Shown here: positions 30,618-38,235 of the stretch, one piece after another
Layout: every line of letters begins with the position of its first letter
How positions within the stretch are numbered: position 1 is the first letter of the stretch
Virus record (IMG/VR): IMGVR_UViG_3300045115_000083
Span: 1-42,842 of that record
Length of the DNA stretch: 42,842 bases
Direction: 5' to 3' (one strand)
Source: a virus
Program-made: the position numbers and the translations under genes
The notes under the pieces: generated by a model
What the model was told of the DNA's origin: nothing
The model's database searches: none
What the model saw: the letters and a program-made list of their open reading frames with translations, nothing else

Positions 30618-30660
30618 CCGGGTGGGGGCCGGTCATGTCGGGTGCCCGTCCCCCACCCGG
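30618..30660 (+). terminator. Strong hairpin after the major tail gene
   Basis: CCGGGTGGGGG (30618-30628) pairs perfectly with CCCCCACCCGG (30650-30660). The loop is 21 nt. It probably reduces transcription beyond the abundant tail protein. Confidence 0.7.
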
Positions 30661-30711
30661 ACCCGTTGTGCCACAACACCATTCGCCACCTGCACCGAAA
30701 GGAACGACGTC

Positions 30712-30936
30712 ATGGCAACGAACAGCAGCAAGACCGTCACGCTCACCAGGGGCAGCGGCCCGGACCGGGTGAAGGTGCAGGTCACCGACCCGCGCGAGAT
30801 CACCCAGTTGCGCGCCGAGGGCTTCCAGGTGGCCTCACCCCCGCGCGCACGCACCACCGGCAAGCAGCGCACCACCAAGAAGGCCACCGCGCCCGCCGCG
30901 AAGAAGGGCACCGCGCCCGCCGCGAGGCCCGAGTAG
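30712..30936 (+). CDS. Lys/Ala-rich small tail-region protein
   Basis: 74 residues from ATG 30712 (AAAGGA upstream). The C-terminal half is a disordered basic tail with two repeats of APAAKKGT/APAARPE type. Precedes the tail assembly chaperone gene; function unknown. Confidence 0.55.
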   Translation: MATNSSKTVTLTRGSGPDRVKVQVTDPREITQLRAEGFQVASPPRARTTGKQRTTKKATAPAAKKGTAPAARPE

Positions 30937-30978
30937 AGCACCCACCCGAGAACCACCAGCAGCAGAAAGGCACCCGAC

Positions 30979-31326
30979 ATGGCAGCACAGGACAAGCCCG
31001 CCCGGGTTTTCACCGTCAACGACCTTGACATCGAGGAGTCCCCCGACCCGTTCGTGTTCCAGCTCCCCCGCACCAGGAAGCGGATCACGTTCCCTCCGCC
31101 GGGCGACCTCGACGCGTTCACCGCGGAGGAGTTCCTGTTCGACCTGCAGAACCCTCAGCTCACGTCCCGGGAGGCGCTGTCGAAGTGGCTCAGCGAGGAC
31201 GACTTCACACGGCTGTTGGCTGAGAAGCCGAGCCTGAACTTGCTGATCGGCCTGATCGGCAAGGTGCAGGAGCACTACCAGGCCATCTTCGGCGGCCCGG
31301 GGGAATCCGACGCCTCCGAGAGCTGA
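30979..31326 (+). CDS. Tail assembly chaperone G
   Basis: 115 residues, the short product of the tail assembly chaperone pair. Helical with LPRTRKRITFPPPGDLDAFT and NLLIGLIGKVQEHYQAIFGG. Near the end the slippery GGGGGAA lets a fraction of ribosomes shift to -1 and make the longer GT protein. Both would coat the tape measure during tail assembly. Located between tail tube and tape measure. Confidence 0.85.
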   Translation: MAAQDKPARVFTVNDLDIEESPDPFVFQLPRTRKRITFPPPGDLDAFTAEEFLFDLQNPQLTSREALSKWLSEDDFTRLLAEKPSLNLLIGLIGKVQEHYQAIFGGPGESDASES

Positions 31327-31775
31327 TCGAGCAGTACCGGCCCCAGGTCCGCGCCGACCTCCTCGAGGCCGGCGCGGACCTGGCGGTCTGGTGGCGCTCA
31401 CGCAGGTGGGCTGCGCTGCTCGAGCTGATCGACCAGCTGCCGTCGACCTCACGGCTCAACGAGGCGATCTGCCTGGACCCGCGGCGCGCTCAGGAGTACC
31501 TCGAGCAGGCCGGGCACGAACCCATGCCGAGCGGCAACGATCAAGGCCAGTGGTCACCATCCCCCAGGGAGTGGACGCTGACCGCGGTGCAGATGACCCG
31601 GCTCATCTACGCCGTCGAGTCCATGGCCCAAGCCCTGTCCGGCAACGACAGGTCACCGGACCCGTTCCCCACCCCGGTGACGGCGGTGGACCGGATCCGG
31701 GCCCAGCACTCGCTGCAGGCCCAGCTGGACATCATCGCTGCAGCGACCCCGGGCGCTCTGACGCCGCCGACGTGA
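30979..31775 (+). CDS. Tail assembly chaperone GT frameshift product (about 265 aa)
   Basis: After GGGGGAA (31299-31305) a -1 shift reads IRRLRELIEQYRPQVRADLL and continues open to a TGA at 31773-31775, adding about 156 residues. The extension is helical, with WWRSRRWAALLELIDQLPST and an ending typical of actinophage T domains. The ATG at 31524 lies inside this frame and is not needed. Expected as a minor product. Confidence 0.85.
31299..31305 (+). other. -1 slippery heptamer GGGGGAA
   Basis: Read in zero frame as ..G GGG GAA, the heptamer allows -1 slippage; the new frame is open for 471 nt. The same heptamer is used in many actinophage tail chaperone genes. Confidence 0.85.
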
Positions 31776-31790
31776 CGACCGTGCCCGGGG

Positions 31791-34700
31791 GTGGTGAGCG
31801 TGCCGTACCAGGTGGCCACCGCCTACGTCCCCGTCGTCCCGACGTTCAAGTCGTGGAAGCGCTCGGTGCAGGAGACCGCCTCCAGCCCTGACATGCAGCG
31901 CGCCGGCAAGACGGCCGGCGACAACGTCTCGGCCGGGTTCGAGGCCGGCACCTCCCGCCTCAAGGGCCTCATCAAGGGCGCCGTGGCCACCGCCGGCGGC
32001 GCCGCGCTCGCGGCCGCCACCGTGGGTGTGCGCACCGCGGCCGGCATGGAGACCGCGAACATCGCCTTCACCACGATGCTCGGGTCCGGCAAGAAGGCCA
32101 AGACCTTCCTGGATCAGCTTTCGGCGTTCGCAGCCAAGACCCCGTTCGAGTTCCCCGAGCTACAGACCGCCTCGCAGTCGCTGATCTCGATCGGCATCGA
32201 CGCGAACAAGGTCATCCCGATCATGACCACGCTCGGCAACGTCACCGCCGGCATGGGCACTGGCTCCGAGGGCATCAAGCGGGCCACGGTCGCCATCCAG
32301 CAGATGAATGCCGCCCAGCGCATCAGCGCCGAGGACCTCAACCAGCTCCGGGACGCCGGCATACCGGTCTACGAGCTGCTCTCGAAGGCCATGGGCAAGA
32401 GCACCCAGGAAGTTGCCGCGTTGGCCCAGAAGGGCAAGCTCGGCAAGGACGCCCTCGACGCCATGATGAAGGCGCTCGAGAACGGGACCGGTCTCGAACG
32501 GTTCAACGGCATGATGGAGAAGCAGTCGACGACGTTGGCTGGCCTCTGGGCGACGCTGCAGGACACCTTCCGCATGGGCATGGCCCAGGCGATCCAGCCG
32601 GCGCTTCCCCTGCTGAAGGACGGCCTCGCCGCCGGCATCGAGCTGCTGAACGCCCAGATGCCGGCCCTGCAGGCCGGCATCAAGGGTGTCGTCGAGCAGG
32701 CCCCGCAGGTCGCCGACCGGGTCCGCGGCATCTGGACGTCAGCGAAGGCCCTGTACGACCTGGTCGTCGGCGGAGATTACAGCTCCGCCCTGCGCGACGC
32801 GTTCGGGTGGGAGGAGGACTCAGCACAGGTCGACTGGATCCTCGACATGCGTGACGCCCTGTCCGGCCTGTTCGACCAGGTCCGCTCCGCCGATGCCGGC
32901 GCCCTCCTCACCCAGGTCAAGGACGCCGTCAGCGACCTTGTCCGGGCCGCACCCGCCGCCAAGCCCACCCTCGACCTGTTCGGCAAGGGCCTGCAGTTCG
33001 CCGGTGACCATGCCGACCTGCTCGCCAAGGCCCTCCCCGTCCTGGTGGCCGCGTTCGTTGCGTACAAGAGCGCACAGGCCGCGAACGCCGTCGCCGGCCG
33101 CAACTCCATCGTCGGCTTCGCCGCCCAGCTCGGCACCACCATCAGCCTGACCGTCGCTACCCGGGCGCTCGCCAAGGCTGAGGACTCGGTCCTTCAGTCC
33201 CGTACCCGGCTCCTGGGAGCAACCGTCGCGGCCACCGGGGCCGAGAACGTGTCGCTGGCAACGAAGATCCGCTCCACTGCGGTCACCGCAGCCAAGACCG
33301 TGGCCGAGAAAGCAGCTGCGCTCGCAACCAGGGCGTACACGGCAGGGCAGTGGCTGCTGAACGCGGCCCTGACGGCGAACCCGATCGGCCTGGTCATCCT
33401 CGCCCTGGTCGCTCTTGGCGCGGCGGTCGTGCTCGCGTGGAAGAAGTCCGAGACGTTCCGCGCGATCGTCACGGCCGCCTGGAACGGCATCAAGGCTGCG
33501 GCGTCGGGCACCGTGTCGTGGATTCGGGGCACCGCTTGGCCGTGGCTTCGTCAGGCCTTCGACTGGATCGCGGGCAAGGCCCGGTGGTTGTGGGACAAGG
33601 GCGTCAAGGCGCCGCTGACGAGTTTCCGTCGCGGGATCGACGTGATCCGCGATGCCGCGGGCGGGCTCAAGGACGCGATCGCGAAGAAGTGGTCCGGCCT
33701 GGTGTCGGCGATCTCCGGCCCTGTCGGTCAGGTCCTGTCATGGGTGTCGCGCAACTTCATCACTCCCATCAACGCGATGCTCGCCAAGGTGGGCATCGGG
33801 TTCCGGCTGCCGACGTTCTCGCTGCCGTCGACGTCGGTCGGTCGCTCAACCAAGGGCGGCCTGACCAGGGCGTCTGGTGGCGTCCTGCCGGGGTGGTCAC
33901 CAGGGACCGACGACATGCACTGGTGGTCCCCGACCTTGGGCTCCTTGTCGTTGTCCGGTGGTGAGGCGATCATGCGCCCGGAGTGGACGCGAGCGGTCGG
34001 CAAGGGCTTCGTCGACCGCATGAACGCGGCCGCCCGCACCGGCGGTGTGGGCGCGGTCCGCAAGGCCATGGGCTTCGCTGGTGGCGGGATCATCGGCAAG
34101 ATCGGTGGCTTCGCCTCGGACATGGCGGGGCTGCTCACCGACCCCAGGAAGCTGCTGCGGACTCTGCTGCCGGACGTGTCGAAGGCGTTGAACGGCAACG
34201 TGTTCGGCCGCGCCATGAGCGGCACCGTCGGCAGGATCATCGATGCTCTCGCGAAGAAGATCAGCGCCGGCATCACCGCCGCGCCGGCCGCGGGGTCTGG
34301 CGTGCAGCGCTGGCGGGCCGTGGCGTTGCAGGCGCTGTCGATGGCCGGCGCGCCCGCCTCTCTCCTGCCGCTGCTGCTTCACCGCATGCAGGTCGAGTCC
34401 GGCGGCAACCCGCGCGCGATCAACCTGTGGGACTCCAACGCCAAGGCCGGCATCCCCTCCATGGGGCTGATGCAGACCATCCTGCCCACGTTCAACGCCT
34501 ATGCCGGCCCCTTGCGCTCCCGCGGTGTCTGGGACCCGCTGGCGAACATCTACGCCTCGATCAAGTACACGCAGTCGCGGTATGGCGGGAACTTCGCGCG
34601 GGCGTGGTCTGGCACGGCTGGGTACCGCCGCGGCGGCGTCTTCGACACCCCGATGAGGCCCGTGTCCCCGCCGCTGCTGTTCGACTCCGGCGGAACCCTG

Positions 34701-34898
34701 CCACCGACCCGGCCCGGGGAGTTCATCCCGGTCCAGAACTTCACCGGCGCCCCGGAACGGCTGCGACGTGTCGACGGCCCGGGCGGCGGCGACGTGTACC
34801 AGCTGTACGGGGTGAAGTACGAGGCCGCGGCCGAGGTCGCCGCGAACCTTTCGTTCGCGCGGCGCGCAGCCCGCCGCGCCGGAGCCTACGGAGGGTGA
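31791..34898 (+). CDS. Tape measure protein with lysozyme-like C-terminal domain
   Basis: Up to 1035 residues; GTG 31791, 31794 or 31800 are possible starts. Ala/Lys-rich helical body with several hydrophobic stretches, then from about residue 860 a soluble-transglycosylase-like unit: RMQVESGGNPRAINLWD with catalytic-type Glu, GLMQTILPTFNAYAG, and ANIYASIKYTQSRYGG. The length predicts a tail of about 150 nm. The domain should open the wall during DNA entry. Confidence 0.9.
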   Translation: MVSVPYQVATAYVPVVPTFKSWKRSVQETASSPDMQRAGKTAGDNVSAGFEAGTSRLKGLIKGAVATAGGAALAAATVGVRTAAGMETANIAFTTMLGSGKKAKTFLDQLSAFAAKTPFEFPELQTASQSLISIGIDANKVIPIMTTLGNVTAGMGTGSEGIKRATVAIQQMNAAQRISAEDLNQLRDAGIPVYELLSKAMGKSTQEVAALAQKGKLGKDALDAMMKALENGTGLERFNGMMEKQSTTLAGLWATLQDTFRMGMAQAIQPALPLLKDGLAAGIELLNAQMPALQAGIKGVVEQAPQVADRVRGIWTSAKALYDLVVGGDYSSALRDAFGWEEDSAQVDWILDMRDALSGLFDQVRSADAGALLTQVKDAVSDLVRAAPAAKPTLDLFGKGLQFAGDHADLLAKALPVLVAAFVAYKSAQAANAVAGRNSIVGFAAQLGTTISLTVATRALAKAEDSVLQSRTRLLGATVAATGAENVSLATKIRSTAVTAAKTVAEKAAALATRAYTAGQWLLNAALTANPIGLVILALVALGAAVVLAWKKSETFRAIVTAAWNGIKAAASGTVSWIRGTAWPWLRQAFDWIAGKARWLWDKGVKAPLTSFRRGIDVIRDAAGGLKDAIAKKWSGLVSAISGPVGQVLSWVSRNFITPINAMLAKVGIGFRLPTFSLPSTSVGRSTKGGLTRASGGVLPGWSPGTDDMHWWSPTLGSLSLSGGEAIMRPEWTRAVGKGFVDRMNAAARTGGVGAVRKAMGFAGGGIIGKIGGFASDMAGLLTDPRKLLRTLLPDVSKALNGNVFGRAMSGTVGRIIDALAKKISAGITAAPAAGSGVQRWRAVALQALSMAGAPASLLPLLLHRMQVESGGNPRAINLWDSNAKAGIPSMGLMQTILPTFNAYAGPLRSRGVWDPLANIYASIKYTQSRYGGNFARAWSGTAGYRRGGVFDTPMRPVSPPLLFDSGGTLPPTRPGEFIPVQNFTGAPERLRRVDGPGGGDVYQLYGVKYEAAAEVAANLSFARRAARRAGAYGG

Positions 34899-34900
34899 GC

Positions 34901-35827
34901 GTGGCACTGGACCTGTACGCCACCACCCCGCTTCCCGGCGACGGCGGGAACCCGTGGCAGGAGTCGCAGTACCAGCTGGGTGGGGTCCGGTTCGGCGGGT
35001 TCCGGACCCCGCTCATCGTCACCAAGGCCGACCACGGCTCGGCCGAGGTCCGAAACCAGGACGAACCCAACCCCGTCGGCAACGGCCTACTCATGGGCCG
35101 GGACTTCCTCGGCGGCCCCGTGTGGGCGTTCGACATCACCACCAACCGGGCGTCAGGCCCGGACGCGCTCGCCGCGGCCGCGGCCTTGGCGAGGGCGTGG
35201 CGGACCGGGATCGGCACCAGGCCGGGTGTGGTGTTTCCCTTGCAGTACTTCACTGCCGGCCGTCTGCGCCGCGTCTACGGGCGACCACGCCGGTATGCCG
35301 GCCCCGCTCCGGACCTGCTGACTCGGCTCGGCGCCGCGAAGATCACGGCCGACTTCCAGTGCGTCGACCACCTCCACTACGACGACACGCAACGTTCGCT
35401 GATGGTGGACCTGGTGGCGGCCGCCACTGGTGGCTGGACTTTCCCGACGACGTTCCCAATCCACACCGCCCCCTCGATGACCCGTCAGGGTGTCATCGAC
35501 GACGTCGGCGGCGACACCCGCACCCCGTTCGAGCTCACCATCAAGGGTCCTGTCGCGGCACCGTGGGCTGCTGGTCCCGGGTGGAGGCTTGAGCTGCCCG
35601 ACGTCGTCCTGGCGTACGACCAGTCGGTGACGGTGGCCACGTACCCGTGGGCGTTGACGGTGCTCCGCAACGACGGAGCAGACCTGTCCGGTGGCCTGTC
35701 GTGGAAGTCACGCCTCGCAGACGCCTGCCTCAGCCCGGGCCCGGGCGAGTTCACCTTCGGTGGCATCGACCCGACGAACACAGCCACGGCCACGATGCGG
35801 TGGCGGCCCGCGTGGAGCTCGCTGTGA
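34901..35827 (+). CDS. Distal tail protein (putative)
   Basis: 308 residues. GTG 34901 is chosen because GGAGGG lies 5 nt upstream; GTG 34895 is too close to it. The pattern KADHGSAEVRNQDEPNPVGN, GRDFLGGPVWAFDITTNRAS and later beta-rich part fits Dit-like first baseplate proteins of actinophages. First gene after the tape measure, as usual. Confidence 0.65.
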   Translation: MALDLYATTPLPGDGGNPWQESQYQLGGVRFGGFRTPLIVTKADHGSAEVRNQDEPNPVGNGLLMGRDFLGGPVWAFDITTNRASGPDALAAAAALARAWRTGIGTRPGVVFPLQYFTAGRLRRVYGRPRRYAGPAPDLLTRLGAAKITADFQCVDHLHYDDTQRSLMVDLVAAATGGWTFPTTFPIHTAPSMTRQGVIDDVGGDTRTPFELTIKGPVAAPWAAGPGWRLELPDVVLAYDQSVTVATYPWALTVLRNDGADLSGGLSWKSRLADACLSPGPGEFTFGGIDPTNTATATMRWRPAWSSL

Positions 35828-35878
35828 CACCCGCCCAGACCCGACCCGCTTCCCTGACCTGATACTCGAGGAGATCCG

Positions 35879-36829
35879 ATGGTGCTGTTGCCTGCGTGGG
35901 CGATCGACGGCGAGGACGTGCCTGCTGCGATGGCGCGCCGCACCCAGTGGGTCGCCACCCAGGGCGCCACCGGCATCACCCTGCCCACCGACCTGCGCGT
36001 GGTACCGCGCGCGCCGGCTGGCCCCGGCGTCCGGATCATGCCTGGCGGGTGCACCATGGAGAACCATTACCCCGGCGCCGCTGGTGAGTCCTACGGCGTC
36101 TACAACGACGCCGCTCTGGACGTGCCCGTGGCTCCCACCGGGTCGGCGTCGGGCCGCACCGACTTCCTCGGCGTCCGCGTGGACGACCCGCAGTTCGCGG
36201 GGTCGTCGGCGAACCAGAGGCCCGTGCTGGTGGCGGCGCTGCCGTCGACGTACCCGTTCGTGCCGCTGGCGAAGATCACCCAGCCCGCCAACAACGCGGT
36301 CATCACCGCGGCGATGATCCAGGACCTGCGCCAGGTCGCGAACCCTCGCACCCTCATGGCCACACGCCCGAAGGCCATCGTGGCCGCTGGGACGGAGACC
36401 CTGGCCGCGACCGGCGCCGACGGCGAGTGGTTCCCCAACGGCGGCGGTGAGCAGGAGATCTTCATCCCGTCCTGGGCGACCCGGATGCAGATCCGCGGCG
36501 AGTGGCTACAGGTGCGTTACGCCGCCGGCAACGCCTTCGGACGCTGCTGGGTCGAGTACGGCCCGTACGCCCGCCCCTCGACCCGCCAGTACTCCACCCA
36601 GCAGTTCCAGTGGGACTCCGCTGCCGCGTCCAACGTCTCGCGCGCCAACTGGTTCGCCGTCGACGACGTCGCCATCCCCGCGGCCCTGCGCGGCACCACC
36701 CAGGTGTTCGTCCTCAAGGCTCGCGTCGACGCCTCCGTCGCCGCCGGGTCACGACCAGGTGTGGACGCTGTGTCCGGGTGCAACCTCGAGGTGCGGTTCT
36801 TCGAGGTGGCGGACTCGAGCGACTCGTGA
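35879..36829 (+). CDS. Baseplate/minor tail protein
   Basis: 316 residues from ATG 35879 (GGAG upstream). N-terminal half WVATQGATGITLPTDLRVVP and GRTDFLGVRVDDPQFAG resembles the minor tail proteins that follow Dit in actinophages; C-terminal part is a beta-sandwich with one Cys (NLEVRFFEVADSSDS). Role probably in baseplate structure. Confidence 0.6.
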   Translation: MVLLPAWAIDGEDVPAAMARRTQWVATQGATGITLPTDLRVVPRAPAGPGVRIMPGGCTMENHYPGAAGESYGVYNDAALDVPVAPTGSASGRTDFLGVRVDDPQFAGSSANQRPVLVAALPSTYPFVPLAKITQPANNAVITAAMIQDLRQVANPRTLMATRPKAIVAAGTETLAATGADGEWFPNGGGEQEIFIPSWATRMQIRGEWLQVRYAAGNAFGRCWVEYGPYARPSTRQYSTQQFQWDSAAASNVSRANWFAVDDVAIPAALRGTTQVFVLKARVDASVAAGSRPGVDAVSGCNLEVRFFEVADSSDS

Positions 36830-38235
36830 GCGTCCGCTACTTCGCCACCCGGCTCCTCGGCGACGGCACGGAGAAGCTGCTCGCCGAAGCCCTGCCGATC
36901 GGTGGCGGCCGCACCACCCAGGTGCTCACCGGCCACAACAGCCTGCAGGGCACCATCACCCCGGAGCTCGCACGCCTCCAGACCACGACCGGGCCCCTGT
37001 TCGAGCCGTGGTCTACCTGCATCTACGCCGAGGTCGACAAGGTCATCGTCGGCGCCGGCATCCTCAACACCATCGACACCACCGGCCCCCAGCTGACCCT
37101 GGACTGCGTCGGGTTCACCGCCTACCCCGACGGTATGCCCTACATCGGCGAGTGGTCCCGCATCGGCGTCGACCCGATCGCCGCGTTCCGCCAAGCCTGG
37201 GCGCACCTGCAGACCCAACCGGCCGGAAACCTCGGCCTCGACGTAGACACCACCGCCGCCTCCCCCGTCCGCCTCGGCAAGCCCGGCGTCCCCGCCTACA
37301 CCGAAGCCCAGATCGGCACAGCCTGGCTCCGCACCACCACCCTGCCCCCCGGAACAGTCGAACCCCCAGCATCCTCAGCGCTCGCGGCCGCGATCACCGC
37401 GACGGCCGCGACGATGAAGCTGACGAAGCTGGACCGGTTCGGTCAGCTGCGGACCCCGTTCGACGTGACGGTGGGCGACGAGGTCATCCGGGTGGGCGCG
37501 GTGAACCAGACCACCCTGGTGTGCAGTGGCCTGACCCGGGGAGTTGGGTCGACGAGCCCTGGCGCTCACTCCAAGGGCGTCCAGGTCAACCGCAAGGGTA
37601 CGAACGTCCGTACCGTCCCGGCTGTCGCGGCGGAGCCGTACGTCCTGGCTGACTGGTGCACCGACGACCTCGGCGCCGCGGTAACCACCCTGGCGAAGGA
37701 CACCCCGTTCGACTGGGTGGAGTCCCACGCCTGGGACGGCGACACGATCGCCCACACCCTGCGACTGGGTTATCCCCGGATCGGCCGGCGCCGCCCGGAG
37801 CTGCGTTTCGTGGCGGGTGAGAACGTCACGGTCGACCCGAAGGTGTCCTGGTCCGGTGAGGAGTATGCCGACGAGGTGTTGATGCTCGGCGCCGGCGAGG
37901 GCCGGAAGATGGTGCGTGCCAGGGCTTTCCGCGACTCGGCGCGTCTGCGGCGCGTGGCCGTGGTCGCTGACTCTCGCGTCAGGTCGCAGGCCTCGGCCAA
38001 CGCGGCCGCGGCCCGAGCTGTGGCGTTACGTCGAGGGCTGCCGGACGTCACCGAGATCACCGTGACTCGCGCCACCCCCGGACTCGGTGACGAGATCCGT
38101 CTTCTGGGATCGGGTACCGGGTGGGCGGGGAAACTCGACGTGTGGGTGCGGGTTCTGTCGATCACCCGGTCCCCTGACGACACCGACAGGGCCACGCTGA
38201 CCGTGCGGCGTGCCGACAAGGGGGCAGAGTCGTGA
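36826..38235 (+). CDS. Baseplate hub protein (Tal-like)
   Basis: 469 residues from GTG 36826 (GTGA overlap). N-terminal region TRLLGDGTEKLLAEALPIGG, middle TLDCVGFTAYPDGMPYIGEW, and C-terminal TVGDEVIRVGAVNQTTLVCS followed by an RLG-rich domain resemble the hub of siphophage tails. It would hold the tail fibre. Confidence 0.6.
   Translation: MSVRYFATRLLGDGTEKLLAEALPIGGGRTTQVLTGHNSLQGTITPELARLQTTTGPLFEPWSTCIYAEVDKVIVGAGILNTIDTTGPQLTLDCVGFTAYPDGMPYIGEWSRIGVDPIAAFRQAWAHLQTQPAGNLGLDVDTTAASPVRLGKPGVPAYTEAQIGTAWLRTTTLPPGTVEPPASSALAAAITATAATMKLTKLDRFGQLRTPFDVTVGDEVIRVGAVNQTTLVCSGLTRGVGSTSPGAHSKGVQVNRKGTNVRTVPAVAAEPYVLADWCTDDLGAAVTTLAKDTPFDWVESHAWDGDTIAHTLRLGYPRIGRRRPELRFVAGENVTVDPKVSWSGEEYADEVLMLGAGEGRKMVRARAFRDSARLRRVAVVADSRVRSQASANAAAARAVALRRGLPDVTEITVTRATPGLGDEIRLLGSGTGWAGKLDVWVRVLSITRSPDDTDRATLTVRRADKGAES

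Noticed and set aside
31524-31775. Separate gene starting at ATG 31524
   Set aside because: The same frame is open upstream to the slippery site and matches the T part of the GT chaperone, with no SD before this ATG.
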